This document shows positions 36,601 through 44,384 of a stretch of DNA of 64,000 nucleotides, one piece after another; position 1 is the stretch's first letter, and every line of letters starts with the position of its first letter. Both the position numbers and the translations under genes were made by a program. Source of the stretch: Tumidithrix helvetica (GTDB lineage Bacteria; Cyanobacteriota; Cyanobacteriia; Pseudanabaenales; Pseudanabaenaceae). The stretch lies in the NCBI RefSeq assembly GCF_965232925.1, contig NZ_CBDDRA010000025.1, positions 1-64,000 on the forward strand. Reading direction: 5' to 3'. Below the pieces are notes generated by a model. That model was not told the origin of the DNA and did not search any database. It saw only the letters and a list, made by a program, of their open reading frames with translations.

Positions 36601-37856
36601 AGACCAATCAGATACTTGCGATCTCTAACGAAGAACTTATGCGTGCGACTCGCCTCAAAGATGAGTTTCTCGCAAATATGAGCCATGAGTTGCGCACGCC
36701 CCTTAACGCAATTTTGGGGATGTCTGAAGGGTTACAAGAAGAGGTGTTTGGAGCGATCTCGCCTCAACAACGACGGGCATTGCAAACCATCGAGAATAGC
36801 GGTACGCATCTACTGGAACTAATTAACGACATTCTCGAACTGGCAAAAATCGAAGCTGGACAAGTACAATTGCACTGCACGTTCGTATCCATCGAACAAC
36901 TTTGTCAAGCTAGTTTGGCGTATATCAAACAACAGGCTTTCAAAAAACAGCTTCAGCTTGAAGTCAAAATTCCATCCAATCTGCCAACTATGCTGCTAGA
37001 TCAGCGGCGCATCCGACAGGTTTTGATTAATCTGCTTAATAATGCTGTGAAATTTACGCCAGAGGGAGGTCATATCACCCTAGAAGTAACATACCTTCCC
37101 TCTCTTGCAGAAAAGACAAATTTCTCTGCATCAGGTTTCCCCCCTCAGGATTTTATTCGGATAGCAGTGATCGATACAGGCATTGGGATTGCGCCAGAAA
37201 ATCTCAACAAATTATTTCAGCCCTTTATCCAAATCGACGGTGCCCTAAACCGCAAATATGAAGGCACAGGACTTGGACTTGCCCTCGTCAAGGGCATCGT
37301 CGAACTGCATGGGGGAAAAGTAGGTTTGAGCAGTGAAGTCGGTATTGGCAGTCGTTTTACAGTCGATTTACCCTGTGATAACAGATCTTTACTATCTCCT
37401 GAGGTTACGAATGATATCAATCCTGATAGGAATTCCACCCTTAGGGAAACAGAAGAAACGGTAGGAGAGTTAAAATCACCCCTGATTTTGCTGGCAGAAG
37501 ATAACGAAGCCAATATTAGCACCATCTCTAGCTATCTAGGTGCCAAGGGATATCGTATGCTCTTGGCAAAAAATGGACAGGAGGCGATCGCCATGACCAA
37601 GGCAAGCCTGCCTGATTTGATTTTGATGGATGTCCAAATGCCCGTCCTCGATGGACTAGAGGCAACAAAGCTAATTCGTGCCGATCTCCAATTTGCCCAT
37701 ATCCCCATCATTGCCTTGACTGCTCTAGCAATGCCAAGCGATCGCGAAAGATGTCTTGCCGCAGGTGCTAATGAATATCTCGCGAAACCTGTTAAGCTCA
37801 AACAATTGGCAACTGTAATTCAACAACTTTTAGCAGCAAAGGATGTGAATCCATGA
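33606..37856 (+). CDS. CBS-domain, tandem bilin-type GAF hybrid histidine kinase
   Basis: A 1416-residue soluble kinase with no membrane segment. Domains: four CBS motifs about 10-300 (VTERDVVQF, LTERDVVRL mark them); coiled coil; GAF1 about 340-505; PAS about 525-650; PAS/PAC about 690-805; GAF2 about 815-985; HisKA with FLANMSHELRTPLNAILGMS; HATPase with LLNNAVKF and GTGLGLALV; receiver with LILMDVQMPVLDG. GAF1 has DPCF (Cys414) and ACH (Cys441); GAF2 has DRCF (Cys888) and DCH (Cys916). These two-Cys patterns, 27 and 28 residues apart, are those of DXCF-type cyanobacteriochromes, so light sensing through a covalent bilin is likely in one or both. CBS pairs usually bind adenine nucleotides. 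The stop overlaps the next gene by four bases. Confidence 0.92.
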   Translation: MLIPATALTQDELTSAIVRDPLVVAPDMTVMDAIAMMSGLRTVCSTLKGVNSQMDDWHIEARSSCVLIVQDQKLLGILTERDVVRLSAQKRSLDNLGIRDVMVSNLITLRESTFTDLFFAINLLQQYHIRHLPLLDDRDRPVGLLTHESLRQTSRPVDLLRLRTVAEVMTSEVICAPPDVPMLAIARLMAEHRVSSVAIVQAQVGEQQESLQIPVGIVTERDVVQFQALNLDFETYQAQSVMSAPIFSVNPDDSLWVVQQMMEQRLIRRLAVTGSQGELLGIVTQSSLLNALNPLDLYRLAEVLEQKVLRLETERIDLLENRNTELERQVKERTASLQKKAEREQLIASIASQIRSSLNLQEILNTTVEEMRSLLRCDLVSVWQFQPDWSAIVVAKSTTDGNGSYIGQQIYDPCFADWIDAYRDGKIRVVSDIYSTEMSACHRNLLENLQIRAKILVPILHGETLWGVLNATESHSPREWQTEEIALLEQLATQLAIAIQQATAYQQVQSELSERQRIESELLESKHFVEAIANNSPQLLYVFDPIDGNYLYVNKQSLNILGYIPETIRQRGFQFFLDILHPDDRSLFVQSLLFWETAKDGEVSTSEYQVRHQDGSWRWMRSQEVVFSRNEYGIPNKVLGTTQDVTDLKAAEQDLYQLNQSLEAKVEKRTSELKEREEQMRSLSSRLELAVKSAQIGIWEWDVVLDKLIWNEQMHELYGTSPSSFDGSYEVWLSRLHPDDRPNAQIFTKMVLQGEVEYDTEFRITHPNGTIKFIKAYALIHRDPQGLPIKLIGVNFDISDRKLTEARLKEQAQREALLREITQRISQAIDLSAIFDTACHEIRQFMHTDRVGIFKFYPDSNFDDGEFVAESVLEGFDSVLAIKVRDRCFGERYVAQYQQGRIQAIDDIYNAELLDCHRDVLAQFQIRANLIVPLLNGEELWGLLCIHQCSDSRHWKKFEIKFIQQIANQLAIAIQQASLIQQLQKELLERQTAEAQLTKTNQILAISNEELMRATRLKDEFLANMSHELRTPLNAILGMSEGLQEEVFGAISPQQRRALQTIENSGTHLLELINDILELAKIEAGQVQLHCTFVSIEQLCQASLAYIKQQAFKKQLQLEVKIPSNLPTMLLDQRRIRQVLINLLNNAVKFTPEGGHITLEVTYLPSLAEKTNFSASGFPPQDFIRIAVIDTGIGIAPENLNKLFQPFIQIDGALNRKYEGTGLGLALVKGIVELHGGKVGLSSEVGIGSRFTVDLPCDNRSLLSPEVTNDINPDRNSTLRETEETVGELKSPLILLAEDNEANISTISSYLGAKGYRMLLAKNGQEAIAMTKASLPDLILMDVQMPVLDGLEATKLIRADLQFAHIPIIALTALAMPSDRERCLAAGANEYLAKPVKLKQLATVIQQLLAAKDVNP

Positions 37857-38992
37857 ATATGCCCTCTATCTTAGTTGTAGACGATGAACCTAATAACTTT
37901 GATGTGATTGATGCTTTCTTGTCAGATAGCGAGTATCAGTTGCACTATGCTTCTGGGGGGCAAGAAGCGTTAAAGTCTCTAGATATATTCCAGCCTGATG
38001 TCATCTTAATGGATGTCATGATGCCAGGAATAGATGGGATGGAGGTGTGTCGGCAGATTAAAGCCATGCCTGAATGGCAAGCAGTACCGATCATCATGGT
38101 TACAGCCTTAACAGCTAAAGAAGACCTTGCTCGCTGTCTCAAAGCGGGAGCTGATGATTTTATTAGTAAACCCGTCAACAGTATTGAACTTCGCGCTAGA
38201 GTTAGCTCTATGCTACGAATTAGACAGCAGTACGAAAGCATCCAAACAATGTCAGAGCTGCAAGCAAATACGATTGACCTCTTGCAAAATAGCTTGAGTG
38301 AATTACGTCGTAACCTAGTCTCTAGTTTACCCCACGAGTTAAATACGCCCCTAAGCGGGATTTCTGGAGTCATCGGAATCTTGATCGATCAATACGACAG
38401 CATGATTGCTGAAGAAATTTATGAATTCTTGATACTCGCTCAACAGTCAGCCGTTCGATTAGAAAAATTGATTCAAAGATTTTTGATTTACCTTCAGTTA
38501 GAGATGGATACCCATAAGATCGATAATTCTTCAGCAAATGGATCTGATTACGGACGGATTTCTTCGCAAAATGAAATTGAATATATTGCTAAAGCTCTAG
38601 CTGAAAAATTTAATCGAACCCTTGACCTAGTCCTCGATTTTCAAGAATTTAAGGTGGCTGTAAGCCCTAAAGATTTGCAATGTATTGTCGAAGAACTGTT
38701 GGAAAATTCTTTTAAATTTTCTCAATCGGGAACATCTGTCAAAGTAATCGGTAAAATTGATCGCATGTTTCATCTATGGGTTTTAGATCTCGGACGAGGC
38801 ATGACCGAAGAACAGATAGCTAAAATTGGGGCATTTATGCAGTTTGAACGCAAGTATTACGAACAACAGGGGGTTGGTTTAGGTTTGAAGATTGTTAAGA
38901 AAATCACAGAAATTTATGGGGGCGAATTCTCAATTTCAAGTATTTACCACCAAGAGACCTCAGTTCATATTACATTGCCTTTAGTAAGATAA
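37853..38992 (+). CDS. Receiver-histidine kinase hybrid, partner of the CBS-GAF kinase
   Basis: The 379-residue cytosolic protein has a receiver at 1-125 (VVDDEPNNF; phospho-Asp in VILMDVMMPGIDG), then a HisKA-like helix pair with phospho-His in SSLPHELNTPLSGI, and a HATPase with VEELLENSFKFSQSG, DLGRGM and GVGLGLKIV. It starts inside the preceding kinase gene (ATGA overlap), implying translational coupling. Its receiver is very similar to that of the next gene. A relay from the CBS-GAF kinase to this receiver and on to the GGDEF-EAL protein is a plausible order but is not proved. Confidence 0.9.
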   Translation: MNMPSILVVDDEPNNFDVIDAFLSDSEYQLHYASGGQEALKSLDIFQPDVILMDVMMPGIDGMEVCRQIKAMPEWQAVPIIMVTALTAKEDLARCLKAGADDFISKPVNSIELRARVSSMLRIRQQYESIQTMSELQANTIDLLQNSLSELRRNLVSSLPHELNTPLSGISGVIGILIDQYDSMIAEEIYEFLILAQQSAVRLEKLIQRFLIYLQLEMDTHKIDNSSANGSDYGRISSQNEIEYIAKALAEKFNRTLDLVLDFQEFKVAVSPKDLQCIVEELLENSFKFSQSGTSVKVIGKIDRMFHLWVLDLGRGMTEEQIAKIGAFMQFERKYYEQQGVGLGLKIVKKITEIYGGEFSISSIYHQETSVHITLPLVR

Positions 38993-38997
38993 CCGTC

Positions 38998-40863
38998 ATG
39001 CATCAGTTTTCTATTCTAGTTATTGATGATGAACCCGAGAACTTTGATGTGATTGAAGCTCTCCTTCACAACCGTGGTTATCAATTGCATTATGCTTCGG
39101 GTGGTCAAGAAGCGATCGCTTCTTTGGAGGCATTTCAGCCTGATGCGATCTTGTTAGATGTGATGATGCCAGAGGTCGATGGGATTGAGGTTTGTCGGCG
39201 GATTAAAGCGATGCCTCAATGGCAGGCAGTTCCGATCATTATGGTTACAGCCTTAACTACCAAAGAAGACCTCTCCCGCTGTCTTCAAGCAGGTGCTGAT
39301 GACTTTGTCAGCAAACCCGTCAATGGGCTCGAACTGCGGGCGCGGGTTCAATCGATGCTGCGGATTAAACATCAGTACGACCAATTACAAACATCCCTCG
39401 ATCGCCAAGCCATCCTAGAAGCAGAGAAATTAGAGCTATTAGAAAGCCGCAATACTGAACTAGAAAAACAAGTAGAAGAGCGGACGGTAATGCTCATTCA
39501 TAATGCTTTATATGATGCCCTCACCGATCTGCCCAACCGCAAGCTTTTGATGGAACGGCTTGAGTTCGCGATTATCCAAGCCAATCAAACGGAAAATTAT
39601 ACCTTTGCTGTTTTATTTCTTGACCTTGACGGGTTTAAGATGATCAATGACAGTTTGGGGCATCTTGTCGGCGATCGCCTGCTGATCGATATTGCACAGA
39701 CCATCCAAACCAAAATTAACGAAACCGATTTAGCCTCTCGGTATTTAGCTTCTAGGCTGGGCGGGGATGAATTTGTGATTTTGTTAGAAGATATTGCAGG
39801 CATTCAAGACGCACTTCGGATTGCAGAGCATCTGTTTGCCGAGTTCCAGTCTCCCTTTAAACTCAACGAGCGCGAAATATTTATCACGACCAGTATTGGG
39901 ATTGTACTGGGAACTCCCGATTATGTGAAAGCTTCAGACTTGCTGCGAGATGCCGATATCGCTATGTATCGCGCTAAAGCTCAAGGGAGGAACTCTTATA
40001 AGATTTTTGATGCCGAAATGCATACCCAAGCCGTAAATCGGCTAACGCTTGAAACCGATCTGCGAAAGGCGCTGGAGCGGGAAGAGTTTGTCGTATACTA
40101 TCAACCAATTGTCGATATTGTTAGCGATCGCCTCATCGGATTTGAAGCCTTGGTGCGCTGGCAACATCCCACGCGCGGGTTCGTCTCTCCAGCAGAATTT
40201 ATTCCCGCAGCAGAAGCCAATGGACTGATCGTACCGCTTGATAGCTGGATGTTTGCAAAAGCCTGTCAACAGATGGCAATCTGGAAAACAAAGTTTTCCA
40301 GTCACTTCCCACTCAAGATTAGTATTAATCTCTCTGCCCAAGATCTTCGCAAAGTCAGTTTCATTGAAGATATCGATCGCGTTTTGGCTGAAACAGGGTT
40401 AGAAGGAAGTACCATAGCTCTAGAAATTACGGAGAGTATGCTGATTGAGAACATCAAAAAGACGATTGATTTATTGACCCAGCTAAAAGACAGGAAAATC
40501 CAGATCAGCATCGATGATTTTGGTACTGGATTCTCATCCCTTAATTATTTGCATCGGTTTCCCGCCGATAATTTAAAGATCGATTACTCCTTTGTCAGTC
40601 AAATGCAGCAGGGAAATCGCAATTATCAAGTTGTGAGTACGATCGTTGCCTTAAGCAATCAACTGGGTTTAGACGTGGTAGCAGAAGGAATTGAAACACC
40701 ACAGCAATTACAATGGTTACAACAGCTTGGATGCGAATTTGGACAGGGTTACTTATTTTCTAAACCCCTCTCCGCGCCAGAAATTGAAACACTCTTTCTC
40801 AACGGCAAAGAGAAGAAGTTGTGTCAACCTCATTTGAGTAATCCACCTCAAAGTACCATCTGA
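38998..40863 (+). CDS. Receiver-GGDEF-EAL cyclic di-GMP enzyme of the light-sensor module
   Basis: The 621-residue protein has a receiver (1-125, phospho-Asp in ILLDVMMPEVDG), a GGDEF domain with intact GGDEFVILLED at 255-265, and an EAL domain with GFEALVRW, TESMLI, SIDDFGTGFSSLNY and AEGIET all present. Just before GGDEF the sequence LASRYLASRL contains a five-residue duplication (see findings). The RxxD inhibition site is absent. It lies five bases after the receiver-kinase gene and is the likely output of the three-gene operon: a change in cyclic di-GMP. Confidence 0.92.
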   Translation: MHQFSILVIDDEPENFDVIEALLHNRGYQLHYASGGQEAIASLEAFQPDAILLDVMMPEVDGIEVCRRIKAMPQWQAVPIIMVTALTTKEDLSRCLQAGADDFVSKPVNGLELRARVQSMLRIKHQYDQLQTSLDRQAILEAEKLELLESRNTELEKQVEERTVMLIHNALYDALTDLPNRKLLMERLEFAIIQANQTENYTFAVLFLDLDGFKMINDSLGHLVGDRLLIDIAQTIQTKINETDLASRYLASRLGGDEFVILLEDIAGIQDALRIAEHLFAEFQSPFKLNEREIFITTSIGIVLGTPDYVKASDLLRDADIAMYRAKAQGRNSYKIFDAEMHTQAVNRLTLETDLRKALEREEFVVYYQPIVDIVSDRLIGFEALVRWQHPTRGFVSPAEFIPAAEANGLIVPLDSWMFAKACQQMAIWKTKFSSHFPLKISINLSAQDLRKVSFIEDIDRVLAETGLEGSTIALEITESMLIENIKKTIDLLTQLKDRKIQISIDDFGTGFSSLNYLHRFPADNLKIDYSFVSQMQQGNRNYQVVSTIVALSNQLGLDVVAEGIETPQQLQWLQQLGCEFGQGYLFSKPLSAPEIETLFLNGKEKKLCQPHLSNPPQSTI

Positions 40864-40885
40864 TTAACAGGTGTCTTACCCTGTC

Positions 40886-40902
40886 AAGGAGCTTCGCTCC
40901 TT
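40886..40902 (+). terminator. Small hairpin after the GGDEF-EAL gene
   Basis: AAGGAGC and GCTCCTT form a seven-base stem with a TTC loop, 23 bases after the stop. Only a short pyrimidine stretch follows, so it is a weak terminator candidate. Confidence 0.35.
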
Positions 40903-40936
40903 CTAAACTGACTTTATCTTTAGATCTTAAAAGTTC

Positions 40937-41557
40937 ATGATTCGTTATTTGCCCCTTGTGGTTGGTTGTATTGGTGGACTAGGACTCATGGTCAACCGAC
41001 TCTTAACACCAACCATCACCTCCAGTCAATCGCGTTCAGATGCCCTAGGTGTAATTCTTAGTGCTCTGTTAATTTTAATTGGACTGCTATGGCAGCAGAT
41101 CCAACCCAAGCTACCCGAATCAGTGGTGTTGGTGGGCGAGGAAGGTTTTGAATTAGACCAAACCTTACCAGAAATCGTTAAGACTGAACTGGCTTGGGCA
41201 TCGCACACTTTACTCACCAATAGCGTCACTAAAGCGATCGTGGTTTGGTATGAGGGCAAGACCATCTGCCGTCGCGGTATGCTTGGAAAAGCAAATCAAC
41301 TCAATGTCGGAACCATCGTGCAACGGGTGCTAAAAACCCAAAAACCTGTGTATTTAGTGAGTTTGTCCATTTATCCAGGTCGGTTTGAGTTTGCCTATTT
41401 GCCCGAAAACACCCAAGGCGTGATCGTGCAGCCATTAGGAGAGAAAGGTGTCATGGTTCTGGGGGCAAACGCACCGCGTAGTTATACGAAGCAGGATGAA
41501 AATTGGGTCAGCGCGATCGCGGCAAAATTACTACACAGCCTTGAGTCTTGTGTTTGA
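40937..41557 (+). CDS. Cofactor assembly of complex C subunit B (CCB family)
   Basis: The 206-residue protein has two N-terminal membrane helices (LVVGCIGGLGLMVNRLL and ALGVILSALLILIGLLW) followed by a soluble domain with KAIVVWYEGKTICRRGMLG. It matches the CCB2/CCB4 family, which in chloroplasts attaches heme c(n) to cytochrome b6. Membership of the thylakoid membrane is inferred. It fits a genome region that also holds petC and petA, though those lie 10 kb away. Confidence 0.85.
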   Translation: MIRYLPLVVGCIGGLGLMVNRLLTPTITSSQSRSDALGVILSALLILIGLLWQQIQPKLPESVVLVGEEGFELDQTLPEIVKTELAWASHTLLTNSVTKAIVVWYEGKTICRRGMLGKANQLNVGTIVQRVLKTQKPVYLVSLSIYPGRFEFAYLPENTQGVIVQPLGEKGVMVLGANAPRSYTKQDENWVSAIAAKLLHSLESCV

Positions 41558-41682
41558 AATCATCACAAACCCCAGAGGTACAAGTTTTCACCTATAATCC
41601 TATCGAACCATAAAATTTCAAACTCTAAAATCCGTAGTTTTCAGCCCCAACCTTCAACGTAGTATCAGTAATTTTTAGACAG

Positions 41683-42204
41683 ATGGCAATTTTAGATCGG
41701 CAAGGTCGCTTGTTTGGCAAGGTTAGTATTCTTGATATTGGTGCGATCGCGGCAATTGTAATCACCGTAATTGGCTTATTTTTGCTTCCTGGTAACAATG
41801 GCAGCTCTATCGCCCAAATGATTGCTGCCGATACCAAACCTGTAGAAGTAGATATGATTGTAAGAGGGCTGAGCATTATTGACCCCGCTAATGTCATAAA
41901 AGTGGGTGATAAGGTCAGCATCATCATTCGCAATCAACCCCGCGAGCAGGTTACGATCAAAAAAGTCGAAATTTCTATTCCTAAAATACTCGTTCCTAAA
42001 CCCGATGGCACAACCCTAGCGGTTTCCGATCCTCGCTCTATCGATACATCCCAAAGAGATCTTTCGATTATCTTGGCTGGCACTGCCCGAATCACCGAAA
42101 ATGGCATCGTTTTTGGGAGTGAAAAGGTGAAAATTGGCACCTCCATCGACATTGAAGGGCCAAAATACATCATGCGTGGAAGTGCGATGGGAGTGCGTTA
42201 TTAG
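41683..42204 (+). CDS. DUF4330 family membrane-anchored protein
   Basis: A 173-residue protein starting MAILDRQGRLFGKVSILDIG, with one transmembrane helix at about 18-37 (IGAIAAIVITVIGLFLLPG) and a soluble beta-rich remainder. DUF4330 proteins are widespread in cyanobacteria and of unknown role. The ATG at 41683 matches the conserved N-terminus. It may be co-transcribed with the CCB gene 126 bases upstream. Confidence 0.85.
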   Translation: MAILDRQGRLFGKVSILDIGAIAAIVITVIGLFLLPGNNGSSIAQMIAADTKPVEVDMIVRGLSIIDPANVIKVGDKVSIIIRNQPREQVTIKKVEISIPKILVPKPDGTTLAVSDPRSIDTSQRDLSIILAGTARITENGIVFGSEKVKIGTSIDIEGPKYIMRGSAMGVRY

Positions 42205-42292
42205 GACAAAACACTAGGAGGAAATTGACGTTCCCAAAAGTGTTCCGAGCTAAATGATTCTGGCAATGGATAGACATCCTGATTCGGAAAGC

Positions 42293-43126
42293 CTACTTTT
42301 GCCTTAGGTCGCAGCCTGAATTATCAACTTGTCCGTTGGACATGGTGGTAAGACATAAAATAGCTCCTCTAAGATCGGCACTAGTGAGATTGGTATGGTT
42401 GAGATTGGCAAAGCTGAGATTGCTGCCTGTGAGGTCAGTCCCTTCAAGGTTAGCCCCAATGAGTATAGCTCCCTCTAAATTAGCTCGATTGAGATTGGCT
42501 TCGCTAAGATTGGCTCGATGGAGGTCTGCATCCAAAAGATTGGCTCCTCTGAGGTTCGCATCAAAAAGATTAGCACCCACGAGGTTCGCTCGATGGAGGT
42601 CTGCATCAAAGAGCCTGGCTTGCCAAAGATTGGCTCCGCTAAGATTGGCTCCGCTAAGATTGACTTCACTCAGATTCGCACCTCTGAGGATAGCTTTGTT
42701 AAGATTGGCTTCGCTAAGATTGGCTTCGCTAAGATTGGCTTTACTCAGATTCGCTTGATTGAGATCGGCTCGATTGAGATTGGCTTGCCAAAGATTGGTT
42801 TCGCTAAGATTGGTTTCGCTAAGATTGGCTCTAATCAAGTTGGTTTTTGTAAGATTGGCACCGATTAGGTTGGCTGCTGTGAGGTTCGCGCTAATGAGCG
42901 TAGCTTCTGTAAGATTGGCTTTGCTTAGATTCGCACCGATCAAACTGGCAGCAAAAAGGTTCGCACCGATCAGGTTAGCCCCCTCAAGATCGGCTTCTCT
43001 GAGATTAGCACCTCTAAGGTTGGCTCCAATTAGCTCAGATCCCTTGACGACAAACTTTTCTGCATCAATACCTTCCGTTTTTAGCAGCCATTGTTTATGC
43101 TTTTCTAGCTTTTCTCGGATGTCCAT
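42293..43126 (-). CDS. Pentapeptide repeat protein
   Basis: About 277 residues. A short N-terminal helix (DIREKLEKHKQWLLKTEG) is followed by roughly 45 uninterrupted A(N/D)LxxA-type pentapeptides from about residue 33 to 268, as in LRGANLREADLEGANL. Such arrays fold into a square right-handed beta helix. Some family members mimic DNA and protect gyrase, but cyanobacterial ones mostly have unknown roles. The gene may start at ATG 43126, which gives the common helical leader, or at ATG 43162, adding 12 hydrophobic residues. Its simple repeat DNA creates long meaningless frames on the other strand. Confidence 0.87.
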   Translation of the reverse strand: MDIREKLEKHKQWLLKTEGIDAEKFVVKGSELIGANLRGANLREADLEGANLIGANLFAASLIGANLSKANLTEATLISANLTAANLIGANLTKTNLIRANLSETNLSETNLWQANLNRADLNQANLSKANLSEANLSEANLNKAILRGANLSEVNLSGANLSGANLWQARLFDADLHRANLVGANLFDANLRGANLLDADLHRANLSEANLNRANLEGAILIGANLEGTDLTGSNLSFANLNHTNLTSADLRGAILCLTTMSNGQVDNSGCDLRQK

Positions 43127-43218
43127 CAGTAAATAGCCTGCAATTTGCCCTAGAAATATCAAAACATTACAACTACCAAATTTGCATATTGTCTGAACCC
43201 GAAAATAGAAATTCCTTA

Positions 43219-43252
43219 GCTTCCTCAGAGCGCGATCGCGCTCTGAGGAAGC
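43219..43252. repeat. Perfect 34-base palindrome centred on a HIP1 site
   Basis: GCTTCCTCAGAGCGCGA and TCGCGCTCTGAGGAAGC are exact reverse complements with no loop. GCGATCGC lies at the centre. It sits 57-93 bases upstream of the candidate pentapeptide-gene starts. There is no flanking T run on either side, so it is not an ordinary terminator. Confidence 0.9.
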
Positions 43253-43314
43253 AATTACCTAACTGCATTATCGTACTTTTGCTTGACATTCCGAGCGAGA
43301 ACTTTACATTTCCG

Positions 43315-43510
43315 CTACAATCCATTACCGATCTCAACCAATGCTGAAGGAAGAATTTCCAGATCTGCTTTTTGGGCGATGCCCAAGCGATTGATGGAGA
43401 GAGCCTTTGTGGAGAAGTTAATGATTTAGGGCGATCGCTGAGAATGTAAGAATAGAGAATGCCTTCACCTTGTAGCCATTTGTGAAGGTCGTTGGGTATA
43501 GCATAATATC
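43315..43510 (-). pseudogene. Possible gene remnant in the spacer
   Basis: On the minus strand one frame reads YAIPNDLHKWLQGEGILYSY, and another continues with FSTKALSINRLGIAQKADLE, then LPSALVEIGNGL and a stop at 43315. Together they look like the broken C-terminal part of a protein that has suffered a frameshift. I do not recognise the family. The rest of the 43163-43743 spacer shows no gene. Confidence 0.3.
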
Positions 43511-43743
43511 AGGGATTTTCTGAATCTAGGCAATGGTATTACACCCAATACAAATAATTCAAAAGTATTGAATTCACAACAGAGCGAAATTTAAGTTCAG
43601 TGCATAGCGCAACTTTTAAACTGCGTCGTAGTTTTTTAATCGTAGGACAAAGCGATGGGATTAGGAAAAGCCAATACCCAGCGATCGCTCCATCGAGCTA
43701 AGCCTCAAAGGCTTTCTAAAACGATAGTTAGCGAATAAGCCAA

Positions 43744-44256
43744 CTAATAATTGACCAAAGACACGATCGGCACATCAGGCAAAACCTTACGACCTGCTAA
43801 AAAGTCTAGCTCAACGATAAAGCCAAAGCCCACAAGCGATCCTCCTGCCATAGAGACCAGTTTTGCCGCCGCTGCCGCCGTACCACCTGTAGCAATAACA
43901 TCATCTAAGATCAAAACCTTACTGCCTGATGGAAAAGCATCTTGGTGCATCTCTAGCTTATCCGTACCATACTCCAAGGCATATTCGACTTGATGTACAG
44001 CGGCAGGTAGCTTATTGGGTTTGCGGACGGGGATAAAGCCACAACCTAAATGTTGCGCCATAGGCGCACCCACGATAAAACCGCGAGACTCCATACCCAC
44101 AACATAGTCGATCTGGACATCGGCAAATCCAGATGCAAAGCCTTTAATAATTGTGGTGAGTCCTTGTGGATGTGCCAGTAAAGGGGTGATATCCCGAAAC
44201 AAAATTCCTGCTTGAGGAAAATCGGGAATATCGCGGATGATCGTTTTTATATCCAT
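43744..44256 (-). CDS. apt: Adenine phosphoribosyltransferase
   Basis: At 170 residues it has the normal length of Apt, which salvages adenine to AMP using PRPP in the cytosol. Features seen: IRDIPDFPQAGILFRDITPLL at the N-terminus, GMESRGFIVGAPMA, and the PRPP-binding loop VLILDDVIATGGTAAAA. It starts at ATG 44256 and is transcribed alone, divergent from the DUF2499 gene. Confidence 0.96.
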   Translation of the reverse strand: MDIKTIIRDIPDFPQAGILFRDITPLLAHPQGLTTIIKGFASGFADVQIDYVVGMESRGFIVGAPMAQHLGCGFIPVRKPNKLPAAVHQVEYALEYGTDKLEMHQDAFPSGSKVLILDDVIATGGTAAAAAKLVSMAGGSLVGFGFIVELDFLAGRKVLPDVPIVSLVNY

Positions 44257-44384
44257 CGGGCGTAGAGTATTAGGTAATTCGTCTTAAACTTATAGTACAA
44301 AGCAGTCGAATAGCAATGCTGGCAATTTCAATTTTGCCTAATTACTAACATCTCGTTTGTATCATCTAAAGCCAAAATAAATTC

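Noticed and set aside
42336..43136. Plus-strand frames of Arg/Leu-rich and Ile/Gly/Lys-rich repeats
   Set aside because: Antisense images of the pentapeptide repeats; composition is purely a product of the repeat DNA.
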